Shown in pieces: positions 1-13,000 of a stretch of DNA of 64,000 bases. Each line of letters opens with the position of its first letter. Position 1 is the stretch's first letter. The translations under genes were made by a program, and so were the position numbers. Source of the DNA: Ligula intestinalis (lineage: Eukaryota > Platyhelminthes > Cestoda > Diphyllobothriidea > Diphyllobothriidae); the NCBI GenBank assembly GCA_036362985.1, contig JAYGXS010000003.1:63710154-63774153 (forward strand), written 5' to 3'. The notes under the pieces are model-generated. The model did not search any database. It saw nothing but the letters and a program-made list of their open reading frames with translations, and had not been told where the DNA came from.

Positions 1-249
1 TTTCCGCCGGGTTCGGGAAGAAAGGAATCTATTTAAGCATTTTCTTGTTTATATTGGTGTCTTTTCATAGCACAACGCACAAAAATAGGAGCTTTCGTTC
101 TGTCGTACAAAGGAAATTTTCTAGGGTATGCGACTTCGCCAGAAGCTTGCCTGTTTCTCTTCAACAAAAATACGTGAAAATGCAGTTTTTAAAACAAGCG
201 AAAAGTAGGCATTCTGTGAGGAAACAGATGCGGTCAGGCAGACAACAGA

Positions 250-590
250 ACTCATACACAGTACAGGATACCGTCGCTATGTAACCGCATACCTATGACA
301 ATTAACGGCTGCCCCTACCGAAAAAAGTTGCCCGCTTGTGATAATTGCCTGATGGGCAGCGTGGGAGTCGTGACCTGGTGAACTTTCACGACCCCTGCTG
401 GGCTTGGGCGTGATGATGCCCCCGCCATCTTGCTGGCAACTGCAAGTGAATAACCTTTTTCTGCTCTCTTTTCTCTGATGATAGATTCGCGACGGAATCT
501 GAAACGTCAGGTAGGTAAAGTTCTTGCCTCAGCGATCGTATCTGCGTCTTCCCATGCAGTTTCCCTTAGCAGAAGGCTTTATGATCATCA
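250..590. mobile_element. PLE-2 family terminal fragments, inverted pair
   Basis: The stretch from about 250 to 448 is the minus-strand 3'-UTR of the PLE-2 family. It is recognisable by similarity to 51230-51400, 57470-57650 and 62060-62220 (ATGACAATTAACG and GACCTGGTGAACTTTC-like blocks). From about 449 a plus-strand terminal piece follows, with a hammerhead core, ending near CAGCGATCG. Adjacent opposite-facing terminal pieces recur in the other PLE-2 insertions. No coding remnant is visible here. Confidence 0.7.
475..508 (+). ncRNA. Hammerhead-ribozyme-like motif (PLE-2)
   Basis: CTGATGA at 475-481, helix II formed by AGATTC/GAATCT (six perfect pairs around a short GC-rich loop), GAAA at 501-504, then ACGTC with the cleavage-site UC. 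Helix III can form only between two molecules, because ACGU is self-complementary and has no loop. It is the best preserved PLE-2 copy. Confidence 0.72.
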
Positions 591-755
591 AATCCACAGA
601 TCAAAATAAGAAGACCTAATACACGCTAAATTACCAACGCCAGTGTTGATCAAGTCTTTGCATGAATTAGCTCAGCAACTGTAAAACAACCATTAACAGC
701 ACAAATGGATCAAGGTAATTTTAAGATGGCATAATTGGCTACCTAACGCCGATAT

Positions 756-1175
756 TCAACTGATCGAGCGTATCATAGGGATAATTTGAGCGTAAGTTAG
801 CGCCATGTGATTTACGACAGGCCAAACAAACCTTTGTAAAATGTCTTCATCTTCGGACAGATCAGTGGGCACCATATCAGTCTCTGATGGCGGCTCCTCC
901 TGCTCCATTGTTGTTGGTGACCGCAACGGAGCCTCTTGGGGTGACTTCGGCGCATCAACATTCGAAGGCTGGACTAGACCAGGGGCCATCACAGTTCTGC
1001 GGCGTTTGATGCGTGGCAGCGCATCAACTTCCGAATCGGTCGAGTCGTTTGAGTGGGAGCTGTTGCCTTCAGAAGTATCGCTTTCGTCAGGGTCAAAGTA
1101 CTTGGAGGCTCTGCGACCACCACCACCACTAATACCGTTAGTCTTCCCAGTCGGTGAACCAAATGATAATGGATC
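756..1175 (-). CDS. TIMELESS: TIMELESS candidate terminal exon 20
   Basis: Open frame of 139 codons plus stop, preceded by a T-rich tract and the acceptor tcaaag at 1176-1181. It enters in phase 0, as exon 19 would leave it. Composition is serine/acidic with a basic patch (RIKRRRTV), like the poorly conserved tails of Timeless proteins. The donor of exon 19 is weak (gtctgt), so this exon is inferred. The frame on the opposite strand here (841-1203) is an antisense shadow. Confidence 0.5.
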   Translation of the reverse strand, partial: DPLSFGSPTGKTNGISGGGGRRASKYFDPDESDTSEGNSSHSNDSTDSEVDALPRIKRRRTVMAPGLVQPSNVDAPKSPQEAPLRSPTTMEQEEPPSETDMVPTDLSEDEDILQRFVWPVVNHMALTYAQIIPMIRSIS

Positions 1176-4052
1176 CTTTGAGGACAAAAAAATACAAAGG
1201 TAGAACAGTCACTGGAACTTCAATTATAAACATGAAGACAACGAGAAACAGTAATAGTCGTGGCGTACGTTAGCTCCAAGAAATAAAAGCAACCGCATTT
1301 TAATAACGAATATATTTTTCGATTTTCCGAGCAGGGTTTACGAAGCAGTAGAATTACAACGTTCTCGTCTCAGCCACTTGATAACAAAATATAGGCGGTA
1401 TATTTTGCAGTCACTTCCCTGTACTTATTTCCTAATTTAAAGACAGCAATAAACAGTAATGGTAGTAGTGTACATTGCCTCCTACAAGAATGCAATGGCA
1501 CCCAAATAATGAAGGCTCCATATTTTCCCATCAGGATGTATGAAACAGTAGACTGGCAGCATTCTTGTCTCGGCCACTTGATGAGAAAATAACGAAACAC
1601 AAGTATTTTTTAACAGTCATTTTCGTCTTCCTATTTCCTAATTTCAAATTTCAATGTGTATCATCCAGCGCCAACGGAAGTCAACGCTCTGGGCAACACT
1701 GAAAAGGACAGGGTACACAAAAAACGGTATTCTTGAAAAGCGTTCTACCTGCTTAAATCGTCCATGGTCGGCTGGTAGACAGGATTCACTATGGGAGACG
1801 GAAATGAGACCTGGGCCGACTATCCGCGAACATCATTATATATTTAAACTACAGCCACACATCATAGGCATGGCATTAAAGGTTGACCACGGACCGGATA
1901 ATTCAGTCTCGACGGGGACTTACGATCGATGGCATCCAAAATGCTGGCTAGATCAGTTATGACCGCAGTCTGTCCGAGTTTCTCTTGTTCAAATCGTTCG
2001 CAAGTTAAACTTAACGAAACTGGGCAAATTTTGAAATTGAAGCAGCAACCGAAACGAGGGTAACTATAGTAGTCATAAGCCAATCAACTGTCAGAGGTCA
2101 TCAGGTCGTCAAGGCCCTATGACTACTATAGTTACCCTCATTTTGGTTGTTGCCTCTTATCTTTGAAGATGGTCTCTTGTAAGGCTTCGAAAGCTCAGGA
2201 TAATATACAAATTGAACCGGTGCTAGACAAGCCCTCTTCTTTGATACGCGATGCCAGCTTCAAGTCCATTGATTACAGCATAGAAATTAACGTCAGGTGA
2301 ACGTTAACAGACCTCATGGGTGGGTGAAGCATCATGGTCACCGGCGCCGGTAGCATAATTCTCATTATCCGCCTCATCACTGAAGTGTTCACCATCAGCG
2401 AATCGCAGTTCCGGCGAAGCATAGACGCGCGAGCGTCTAGACTTACGACGCCTGGGTTTTGCGACCATGATACCGTCCGCCAGCTCTTCAAGCTGGTCTT
2501 CCTGGGGCTTTCGCCTACGGCCTTCACCGGCAGTACGCCTCTCCTCCGCAGTGCGGGCTTTCCGTCGAGATTTGCCGAACTGGCTGGGGTCGGAGACGAG
2601 TCCCAGCTCCATTAGTTTTTGACCCACCTCCTTCCGAGAACGTAGGAAAGGCTGTGTTGGGGAATCAGCGCCAACACCAGCGCCATCTGGCACCTCCTCA
2701 GCTAATCCTGCGTCTTCCAAAGTCTTCAAGCGCTCCTCATACTCACATTTAAGAGTGTTCATCAAATCCGACAGGAAGTCTAAGTATACATAGGAAAAGG
2801 GCTAAGAGTGGCCAGTGGCCTTACGATCCCAAAGACAAAGAATAGCATGTGGACTCTGGGTGACTGAAAAATGTTTTGTGTAAGCTTGACATCAACTAGG
2901 AAAAAAACTGAAAAAGACCACTTAAGGCAACCCATTAGAGATTCAGGTTACATTGGAAAGGTAAGAAAAAGTTGTCAACATATAATACGTACATGGTGTG
3001 CCGGAATGTTCTTCAAACAGGGTTCTCAGGTGTTCAACCTCCTCCGCTGTCCAGGGATGTTTGGGACGGCGAGGGCCACGCCTCTCGTCCTCAGCCGAAC
3101 GACATCTACAGTAGCCACAAAGAAAGCAAGAATGGTTAACATGGGCTTGCCCATGATGAAAAGATCTAACATAGAAAGAAATCTTCACAGGGGCGTAGTA
3201 AACAGGGGTCAATCTTCTGGGCTTACTGCAATATGCGTTGCCCTCCACTTTCATGACTTTTACCAATACAGAAAGCATAGCCCTGCCCCGGGTCATAGAA
3301 ACGAAATTTTAAGATAGAAATCGAGGTGGCGACAGCATCTAACGGATGCTATGCATGCAAAAAAGCATATCAGGTGGGATTGGCAGGCAAATAACCAGGA
3401 GACTCAAATGGTTGATAGCGCTGCCAGGTGTACACTCAATGCTGTTGGAAGATAAATAAAGTTAGAGGAAGGAAAGACTCTAAATACGCCACGTACGTCA
3501 TCATCCGTAGGGACTTTGCGGAGTCGATCTTGGTAAGGTATATAAGACGCATAATAATTTGACGACGGGTTTTGCTGGAGTCCGAGAGCAATCGCTGCAA
3601 CACATCAGCCAAGTCTTCGCCTAAAAATGGGTCGAAGAACAAAAAAGGATCTATGGAAATTCAGATAGGTGCTAGCGAGGCTGTTATGCAGAGGCAAGGC
3701 TATGTTCAGTTTAACATGCGAGATAGTGGTGGAGGAGATAAGAATCCGCGATTTGCAATTCTCGGGGACAGAGCATTTAGTCTGGACTTGGAGAGCATGG
3801 TCTTACAAAGCCTATTGAGATGGCTCCGACAGAGACGGAAACAAACACGGAATACAGTGACTCCTTTTGATTTTAACCTAGGCCCGACATTTTCTCGAAC
3901 GAAAAGCCAAAAGAGACATTGCTTAGAGCATTAATCAGCGTCACCTCTGATAAATATGAGCGTAATAGTATCGGTAATATTATAATTCAGTTGCATCGAT
4001 ATTAAGTAGTAGTAGTAGCAGTATTAGTAGTAGTAGTAGTAGTAGTAGTAGC

Positions 4053-4099
<47 letters not shown>

Positions 4100-7000
4100 C
4101 AGTCTCAGTCTTCTTGCGTCTGTCTTGATACCGGTTGAAGGTGAATGAGGGTAGGTATCGCGGTAGTACCAGTGAAAGTCTTCTGTCACTTAAGCCTCAA
4201 ACACGCGGTGTTCTGGCCTACATCGGAGAAAGCGGCTTACGCTAGATTCCGTTTCGGTCTTTTTGACTCTGAGTTAAGGTGGAGAGTGCGACAGACGCTC
4301 ACTGCTCAAAATCAACCCCTTTATTCAGCCCCCTTCCCTGCACCAACCTCCTTGGAGCATATGATTTACTCCATCTAAATCGATGGTTGAGCAATTATAG
4401 CGTTTAGACTCAGCGAGGTAAACCAAGGATGGGATAGCTTTGGCCGACGGGACTGCAATTCCACGCAGGAAAGCAGAGAATGTAGATTTCTACACGAGGA
4501 AATCGCAATGTGATGAATCGCCTAAAGTACAATCCACAGACAAATAAAGTGATCGTAGCAGATTTAAAACTGACACCAAAAAACTATGGGCTTAAAATAG
4601 ACATCAGTGACAGATCTGTGTGAGAATAACAACTATTCATTTGGACGCTGCATGCAAAGCAATGAACAGATAGAAGAATAAGATGTACCTTTGGGAACGG
4701 GTTCGAAACGGTATGAATCAAATAGCTGGCCTAGCTCCTTATCGAGCTCTGGTGTCCAAACTACTGCCCTTGATCTGAAAAAGAATTAAGGAATAAGATA
4801 AGATGCATTTTTCTTCGGAATATTTTTATAGAGAAAGAAGTATTAAAATGTCGTTCATAAGGGTACAATATCAACGTTCATCTCTATTGGTTCACGTGGC
4901 AGTCAAAGCGTGCAGTTACGTCTAACTGACTGGGAAATTGTCCGGCTAGCTGTGAGGCCTAAGTATCTATCTAATTTTTTTCCACCAACTTCTAAAACAT
5001 TTGTACACAAACGTGGAGGAAAACGTTTGACCTTCTATAATTAATGGGTGTAGTCCTGTAGACTGCACCAAATTCACGTTCGAACCTCGAGTTGCTTCGT
5101 CTGTCCGGCTGGCTGCTTTGAAGGCCTAGTGACTGGCAGAGCAAGAATAGACTTTGTTAATCGCTATGACAGTAGCCACACTTGCATACGAACTCAAGCC
5201 TCTGAGTTGTCTTTGGTTTGTTTCATTTTAGGGACGACCTTTCCGACATCCACTGGCGACAGTAACGAACCTCCTACGCGACAGGGAATTTAGGGCGTGG
5301 TAAATAAGGAAGGCCCTGGTTGCATCTACTCAGTTGATACACCCGATAAAAACTAATGAAAATACAACTGCAATGAAACGTCATCTCACTGTCCGATGGT
5401 TACCATATAAGGCTTACTTCGCAAATGCCAAGACCAAATCTTCACGTATCACAAGAAAAAACGGGCCTGAATATAGAATTCTGCCTATGGCGTGCACATT
5501 AAAAGATGAAATGTGGGCAAAAGAGTACGTACCCTTCGTCGTAGGTTCCATAGCCATTAAAAGCCTCTAAACTCTCCTTAGTTGATTTGAGGAATAGGGC
5601 TTCCACCGCGACATTTCTGTTGCGTTCGAAGGCTTCAAAAAACTTCCGCAGGATGTACTTTATGAACTTCAGCAGTTCCTACAATACAATCACAGGACCT
5701 GGTTAGCAATATTAAGAGGCGAGAAAGGAACAAATTATGGATGCATTATGTAATTTTTGCCTGGTCATCGGTGTTGAAGTATGAAGGTAATAATAAGTAC
5801 TTCATTTAATACGAATTCGGTCAGTACAGGCTGTATGGATGAGTGTCAAAATCTTGAACCTGCTATGGTTTAAAAAACTACGTGCTAATATGCTGGGATG
5901 CAATTATGCGTCGAGCAATTTCAGAAAATCATGTTTAACGTACTTCAATGTCGACTTATACTGCCCAAGTTTCTGATCAGTTATAGTGAAACATTAAGAA
6001 CCCTCACCGACGTTCAACATGAGAAAATTGTTTGACAGTCAAGAGTTAAGCACGCCGTAGGGATTGCGTTGTTCTGAAAATTTTTACAGCGATAAGGAGG
6101 CTCTGGAATAGATTATTATGTGAAAACAAACAGATTTCACAACAAAGCCAAGTTAAAAATGAAATAACAAAAAGGCAAAGGAGACTGAAATTGCCCTTCC
6201 TGACTTATTAGACGCCATCAGCTAACCAATCCCATCACCGGGTTTGCAACCCCTGAAACGCCCTCTATTCCAGGTAATAAACCGAATCGAAACTGACGGG
6301 AAAAAGAGCCTGGGCTTCAATGGTAAGGGACTTCGACTTCAAAGAAACACATCGTGAGTTCGAACCTTGGATGTTACAAAGCTTGGCGTTTAAATATCGC
6401 GTTGAAGGTGAGCAAATATTAGAGAGAAGGAGAGAGAACTGAAGCAGACAGAATGGTAATTAAATAAAAAAGCTCGTAAGGCTAGGCGACAAGATGAAAA
6501 TGCTATTTGACCAGTCCCTCAGAAGGCGCAGAGCGATAGGCTATTATCCGGTTTCTGAGCGACCTTAATAAACCAAAAGAATTCTGCCTTTATTTACGTC
6601 AGCAGTTGCGTCTTAACCGGTGTATTTCTAGGTCCAGGGAATGCAAGGAGTACTTGGAAGAATAATAATATAGAAATTAAGCGGTTGACTAAGGGTGCAC
6701 CTGAAATTCTTCCAGCTTAGAGATCCCGGGGTCGTTGACGATGCTCTGGAAGACGCGAAACAGCCGCAGCTGGAAACAGGCACCCGGCAAATGCCTGCGC
6801 ACGGCAACACGGTGAAACAGACGTACCAGACAATCGTTAGTGGTGGGCGGATTGAGCGCATAGTTTTCCAGAAGAATACTTTGCAAAATAAAAACGACTG
6901 CATGTTAGGAGGAACCTCAAACAGGCGTAGTCCGCATTCTTTTGTAAAGAAGACATAGGTTGATTTTTTAACCTCCAAAAACGACAACCAAGAATGCTAA

Positions 7001-10000
7001 CTCACGTTAAATTACGTATGATATGTGCATGCGCAAATCTCAGCACCAGGTTGTTCAAATCCAGGGAAACTTCCTTACTAATAACTGAGAACTCGTCATC
7101 AGAGTCCTCCAGCTCGCGAGCAATCAGATCTTCTTCCTCCTCCTCTTCACCGCCATCTGAAACATCCTCGCCAATTACCTTGAGCGCTTCAAGTTCTTCG
7201 TCTTTAAAAAAAACGCGCAGAAAGTTAGATGTGGTTTCAGCAGCAGCAGCAGCAGTGTGTTGGTCGGTGTTAGTTCGACCATTGATTTCGATTATGTCAA
7301 CCATATACTCAAAGAGCAGGAATGGTGATTGTAGTCAGGTATCGTGAAAGTAGACGAGCAGCCACTTCTCACACTGTAAACTCTCCTCTGCTTCAGCCGG
7401 AGATAAGACAAAGTCAAGATGACGCCGCCTAAATTAGCCTTAAGTGACAGTAGCTTTTTGCGCTGGTACTACTGCACAATTTACCCTCAGTCACCTATAG
7501 TAGGTGCCCAGAAAGATTCGAGGAGGCCGAGTCTCATATTTTTACTACTGCAACTACTATTAACACTGCTGCTTCTAGCGGTTCAGCTGCGCGATTGTAG
7601 TGCTGGTACCCTTACTGACGCTAAAATCTTTTCAGAAACGACACTGACTGGAGTTAGGTCTAGGACCGTGTTCCCTTGATCTCATATAGGAGTGAGGATC
7701 TGGATTTTTGCTATCTCGAGTAGAGTAGAGGTTTGAGACTCGGAGAACATCAGTGCTTGCCCTAGTTGCTTCCTAAAGTTTAAAATACTAGAGCTAGAAA
7801 AATACTATTGGAAGTGCTGTGCCTATGCTAGAAGTGCTAGTCCTAGTAACCCTTCTTGCTAAAACCAGTAAGTGGCGATCTACAGTACGGCCTGCACGTG
7901 CACTGTGGGCGTCAGTAGGATTCCGGCAAAAGCAAACGCACCTGCAAGATCCAGCATGAAAATCCGCTTTAGCGCCATAAACTCCGAGACCGCCGATGGC
8001 GTGAGACCAGCTCCTAGAGCACGGCTTCTGTCCTGTTTATCATCATCACTCTCCTCGTCCTCCGCATTCTGTTCGGTGGGGGGCGCAGACTCCGGCCAAA
8101 TCTCCCACATGTGGCGAGCGATGCGCAGAGCCTGCACCAGCCTACCCTCGCGCAGAGCAGTGTGCACCAGGCGGATGGCATTACGCAACTGTGCTGCAAC
8201 GGCGTCCCGATCGTCGGCCTCCGTCTCAGCGGTCGGATCAAATAGTTTGGGTAACTCCTCCTCCGCATCCTCTGCGGTCTGGAGGCTGCCGGTCTGGTCA
8301 GCCAGGAGGTGCAACAGGCGCTGAGAAAGTGAGGTGGTGGTAGTGGTCTCCGTGGCAGCCGGATCGCCAGCCCAAGCAAGATTCTGTTCGGCAGCTCGCT
8401 CCTCCGGCGTCTGCCCTGCACGCCGCTGTGCGCGCCTGTGAGCTGCCTGCAGTTGACGACGCCGCTGCTTCTGTGCCTCACGTTTCTGCCGTTGTTGCTC
8501 GGTGCGGTGACGACGTCGCTGGCGTTTGGAGACGATCAGGTTCTTGTGGGCCTTCTCCTGAGCTGAGATCAGATTGAAGAAGAGGTTCGCGCCCTCCACT
8601 AAATCAGTTAGATACTGCCTACATGGAGACAGACAGTGAACGCGTCAGAGGAGGTGGTGGCATTTAATCAAGGGTGCTTACACAGGCACTACTGCAAATC
8701 AGTAGAAAATGAAAAGTCTAATCAGTAAACATACGTTTTCTGCAATTCATCATAGGGTCTGTACAGTTGCATTGATAGGGAAAATGGGGGACTTTGACAA
8801 GGCTTATGTCTTGCATCAGTCTGTCCGTTGGCAACAGGTGCATATTAGACAGCAGTTGACGGGTTTCGGCCCAATTACACTTATGGTCTATTACTATAGA
8901 CCTTAAATGCACTGATGTATACCGCGAACAGAAATCAATGAATCTAAAAAATCTAATGAATACAGTGGATCAGGCGCACCTGTCTATTAAGTTTACAGTA
9001 GAAGAAGAACAATCTGGATCGCTCCCATTCCTTGATGTACTACTGATAAAATGGGTTGATGGGAGTATTCAACGGAAAGTATATCGTAAGAAGACGTGGT
9101 CCGAGCAATACATCCACTTTGCTAGCTTCGTACCGTTGAACTTCAAACGTAATTTAGTACGATGTTTGACACAAAGGGCAGTAAGAATCTGCTCGAATAA
9201 TAGCGTAGAAGAGGAGCTAAAGACGATTGAAGGCGTGTTTCGACAAAATGGGCATCCCAGTCGATTTATCACCAAAAACACGGCTACAAAGCCACCAAAA
9301 CCCGCAGTGTCAACCGCAGAGAAGAAGCGAATATTCATCAGGGTCACAATTCAAAGAGGCAGACCAAGCGAAATCCAAAGAAGGCGCCTGAGTCAAGCTG
9401 TAGCAACCACTTTCCCAGCAGCCAACGTCTATGTACTGTTCTCAACGACTCCCATCCTATACGGAGAGGTCAAGGACAAACTGCCAGCCCAGACCACATT
9501 TATGTGCATATATTCATTTACCTGCTCCTGTGGGGCGGGATACATTGGCCGCACTAGCCGGCGTTTGTCCAAGACAATACGAGAACACATTCCAGCATGG
9601 TTAGGGAAGGGTCGACTTAAGGGTGTAAATAGTTCCATTCTAGCGCATCTGGTAGACTCACATCATCGGGTGGATGCCAAAGAGGCCTTCCGAGGTATCT
9701 ACAAAGCACCTTCAGGCTACTCAAAATGTCTTGAACAACGTCTGTTAGCTACGGTAAAAGCGGTCGCCATCAGGCAACGCCGACCGGTCCTGTGCGCTCA
9801 AAAGAACTTCGTCGCCGCGCCGCGCCGCAGTTGCCATGGTCAAAAGCTGCTAATCCAACAGCCAGCAGCTTAACACCTCAGCCGACTACCAGTTCCCCCT
9901 AGTGCTGAGCGTATTTTGACCTCCCTCTCCCCCCCCCCCATTCCCCTGTCCTGATAAAAGTTCTATTTTTCGACCAACCCGCATTCTTCATTTACTTAAT

Positions 10001-13000
10001 TAACATATAAACGTAAAGGCTTGATGAGAATTATCGAAAAAAACGTGTTTGCCATTTTATCTTCTGAAATTTTAATGGTAATTTTCGCAAATTTAAGAAA
10101 TTAATTTCCAAGGAAGTGAAAAAGTGGAAAGATGAAGTGTTCTCGTTGCCACTGTGGGGAGGAGGGGGGAGGAAGGGGGGTGGGGGGAGGTTGGGGGAGT
10201 TGATATCAGAGTGTCAATGTCTAGATGGCCCGGCGTCCAACACCGCCGATAAGGTGTGCGTGGCTGGAATCGGTCTTCGCTGCGGGAGCCCGTTTCCGAG
10301 GCCTATGGTCCACTGTGGGTAGCCGTGTTACCTAGTTTCGCCTATGGCAACTGGGGCGCCGCGATGAAATTCTTTTGGACACATAGCAGCGGTCTGCGTA
10401 GCCTGATGGTGGCCGCCTCTGCCGTCGCCAACAGACGCTGTTCGAAGAGTTTTGAGTAGCTTGAAGGCACCTTGTAAATCACTCGGAAGGCCTTTTTGGC
10501 ATCCACGCGATGGTTTGAGTCTACAAGGTGCGCTAAGATTGAACTGTTTACACCTTGAAGTTGGCCCTTCCCTAACCATGCGGGTATGTGTTCCCTTACT
10601 CTGTTGGACAAATGCCGGCTCATGCGACTAATTTATCCCGCTTCACAGGAGCAGGTATATGAATATATGCACATTGAGGTGGTCTGGGCTGGCAGTTTAT
10701 CCTTAATCTCTCCGTATAGGATGGGAGTAGTCGAGAGCAGTACATGGGCGTTGGCTGCTGGGAAGGTAGTTGCTACGGCTTGACTCAGGCGCCTCCTTAG
10801 TAGTTCGCTTGGTCCGTCCCCTTGAAATGGGACTCTGATGAAGATTCGTTTCTTTTCCACTGTTAATACTGAGAGCTTTGGCGGCCTTTCAGCCATGTTT
10901 TTTAGCGATAAATCGACAAGGATACCCATTTTGTCGAAACATGCCTTCAACAATCTTAAGCTCCTCTTCAATGCTATCAGTCGAGCAAATCCTCTTCGCC
11001 CATTGCGTCAAACACCGTACTAAATTGTGTTTGAAGTTCAACGGTACGAAACTAGCAAAATTGATGTATTGCCCGGACCACGTCTTCTTGCGATATACCC
11101 TACGTTGAACGCTCCCATCGGCTCTTTTACTCAGTAGCACATCAAGGAATGGGAGCGATCCTGTGCGCTCAAAAGAACTTCGTCGCCGCGCCGCGCCGCA
11201 GTTGCCATGGTCAAAAGCTGCTAATCCAACAGCCAGCAGCTTAACACTTCAGCCGACTATCAGTTCCCCCTAGCGCTGAGCGTATTTTGACCTCCCTTTC
11301 CTCCCCCCCCCCCCCAATTCCCCCTGTCCTGATAAAAGTTCTATTTTTCGACCAACCCGCATTCTTCATTTACTTAATTAACATATAAATGTAAAGGCCT
11401 GATGAGAATTATCGAAAAAAACGTATGTACGCCATTTCATCTTCTGAAATTTTAATGGGAAATTTCGCAAATTTAAGAAATAAATTTCCAAGGAAGTTAC
11501 AAAGGAGAACTTTCGAAGCCGGTATATCAACCAGAAAGCAAACAGGGAAAGTTGGGGAACCCACTGACAGTTGTTCATTCCGTGCACTTGACAGTGATTT
11601 TCACTCTGCGGACTCGACCTATGACCATTACCCAAAACCTACGTTTTCCCCTTCCCCGGTCCAATGATCTGAAAATGCCGACTTCACCATGCAGGCCTTT
11701 TGAGAACGATGAATTTAAATTTTAAGACATTTACAAAACCCAGTACGATTCTCACATTTTCCAGTTTGACTTAGGCTGTAAGAATTCCCTACATGTACAT
11801 TTGATGAGTTAAAACGATCCGCGAAATGGACGGTCAGAAATAGCCAATTAAAACGCCAATACGTTCTCCTCTTCAACAAGTTAGACTCAAAGGGATGAAC
11901 TAATTCTGTGACAGCCATAAGAACAGAATTCACGGATGGGTCAACTATACATTAGGCAAAACAAATAGCTGGATATGGTGAATTAAAAATCAAGCCCATA
12001 TGTACTTAGTCACAGAACACGTAAGAAAAATGTCTCATTTCTACGCTGATGGCTGCAATGGGTGACAAAACATCCACCCACCCACCACACAGCGAGAACA
12101 TCCACTCCCTTCATTGATTTTAACTCCAAGGCAGAGCTTACTTCGTTTGCAGAGATTCATTGTATTCTTTCAGCAGAAGTGGGTACAGATCCAGATACTC
12201 GGCGATGTAGAAAATATTGGCTGAAGAGAAAGAAGAAGGAGATCATTGTATTTCACGCGGAGAAATGGATGAGAGGAATGGTCCCAGATCAGAACCAAAC
12301 AACACTTGAGAAAGAGAGAGCTACTGAGAATGCGGGCAGTGGGAGAGCACACCACATACAGCATACTGCGTAACCAGCCAAACACACGGCCACCCTTCGA
12401 AGGGCTCCAGCGAACAAAGCCCTCCCCCCCTGTCTTTTAGAGATGAACCAGGTGGAATAAAATAAACTGTCCGGTTTGGATAAGGAGGGAGTGAAATGGT
12501 TGCCACGCCGGCAGACAGTCATAGCGTTCGTGTTGATAATAACCACTTACTTGCAAATTTTGGTAGGTCGGATTTCGGCCTATCAAACCGTTTATTTTAT
12601 ATTTTAAAGTTACAAAAATGCCCACCACAGAAATTCGAAGATCGATTGGCGAGCATACGCATACTTTTAATAAATTCTCATCAGGTCGTTACATTTATAT
12701 GGGAGGGGGAGTAAAGTGTAAAAACTAAAATTGTAGGTTGAACGTTACAGACAAATTAGTCCTGTGAATCGGGGGGGACATTGGGGGGAGGGAGTTGGGG
12801 ATAGTAACCAGTGCCTAATTAGGCGACAAGTAGGGAGAGGTGGGGGGAAGGGAAAGAGGAGGCTCGGGAAAAAAGGCCGGTAGCTAGGTGGCCGTTGGCC
12901 ACGCTAAGCTTGGGCCTGCAGCAGGTTCTTCTGCGCACACAGAATCGGCTTCCCCAACCGGATAGCAGTTGCTTCTGCTGTTGCTAGCAGAGGTTGCCCA

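Larger units (their letters stand above)
8619..12141. other. TIMELESS intron 11, filled with PLE-1 copies
   Basis: 3.5-kb intron between exons 11 and 12. Copies A, B and C occupy about 8938-11497. The stretch from 11498 to 12141 shows nothing recognisable. Confidence 0.8.

Noticed and set aside
841..1203. Plus-strand 120-codon frame
   Set aside because: Antisense to the candidate TIMELESS exon 20; composition follows from the opposite strand.
3980..4189. Minus-strand frame with a long leucine run
   Set aside because: It is the AGT microsatellite read in one frame, with no homology outside the run.
8938..9873. Treating the 311-codon frame as a host GIY-YIG gene
   Set aside because: It starts within the end of a PLE reverse transcriptase and is followed by the element's terminal repeat, and other copies lie alongside.
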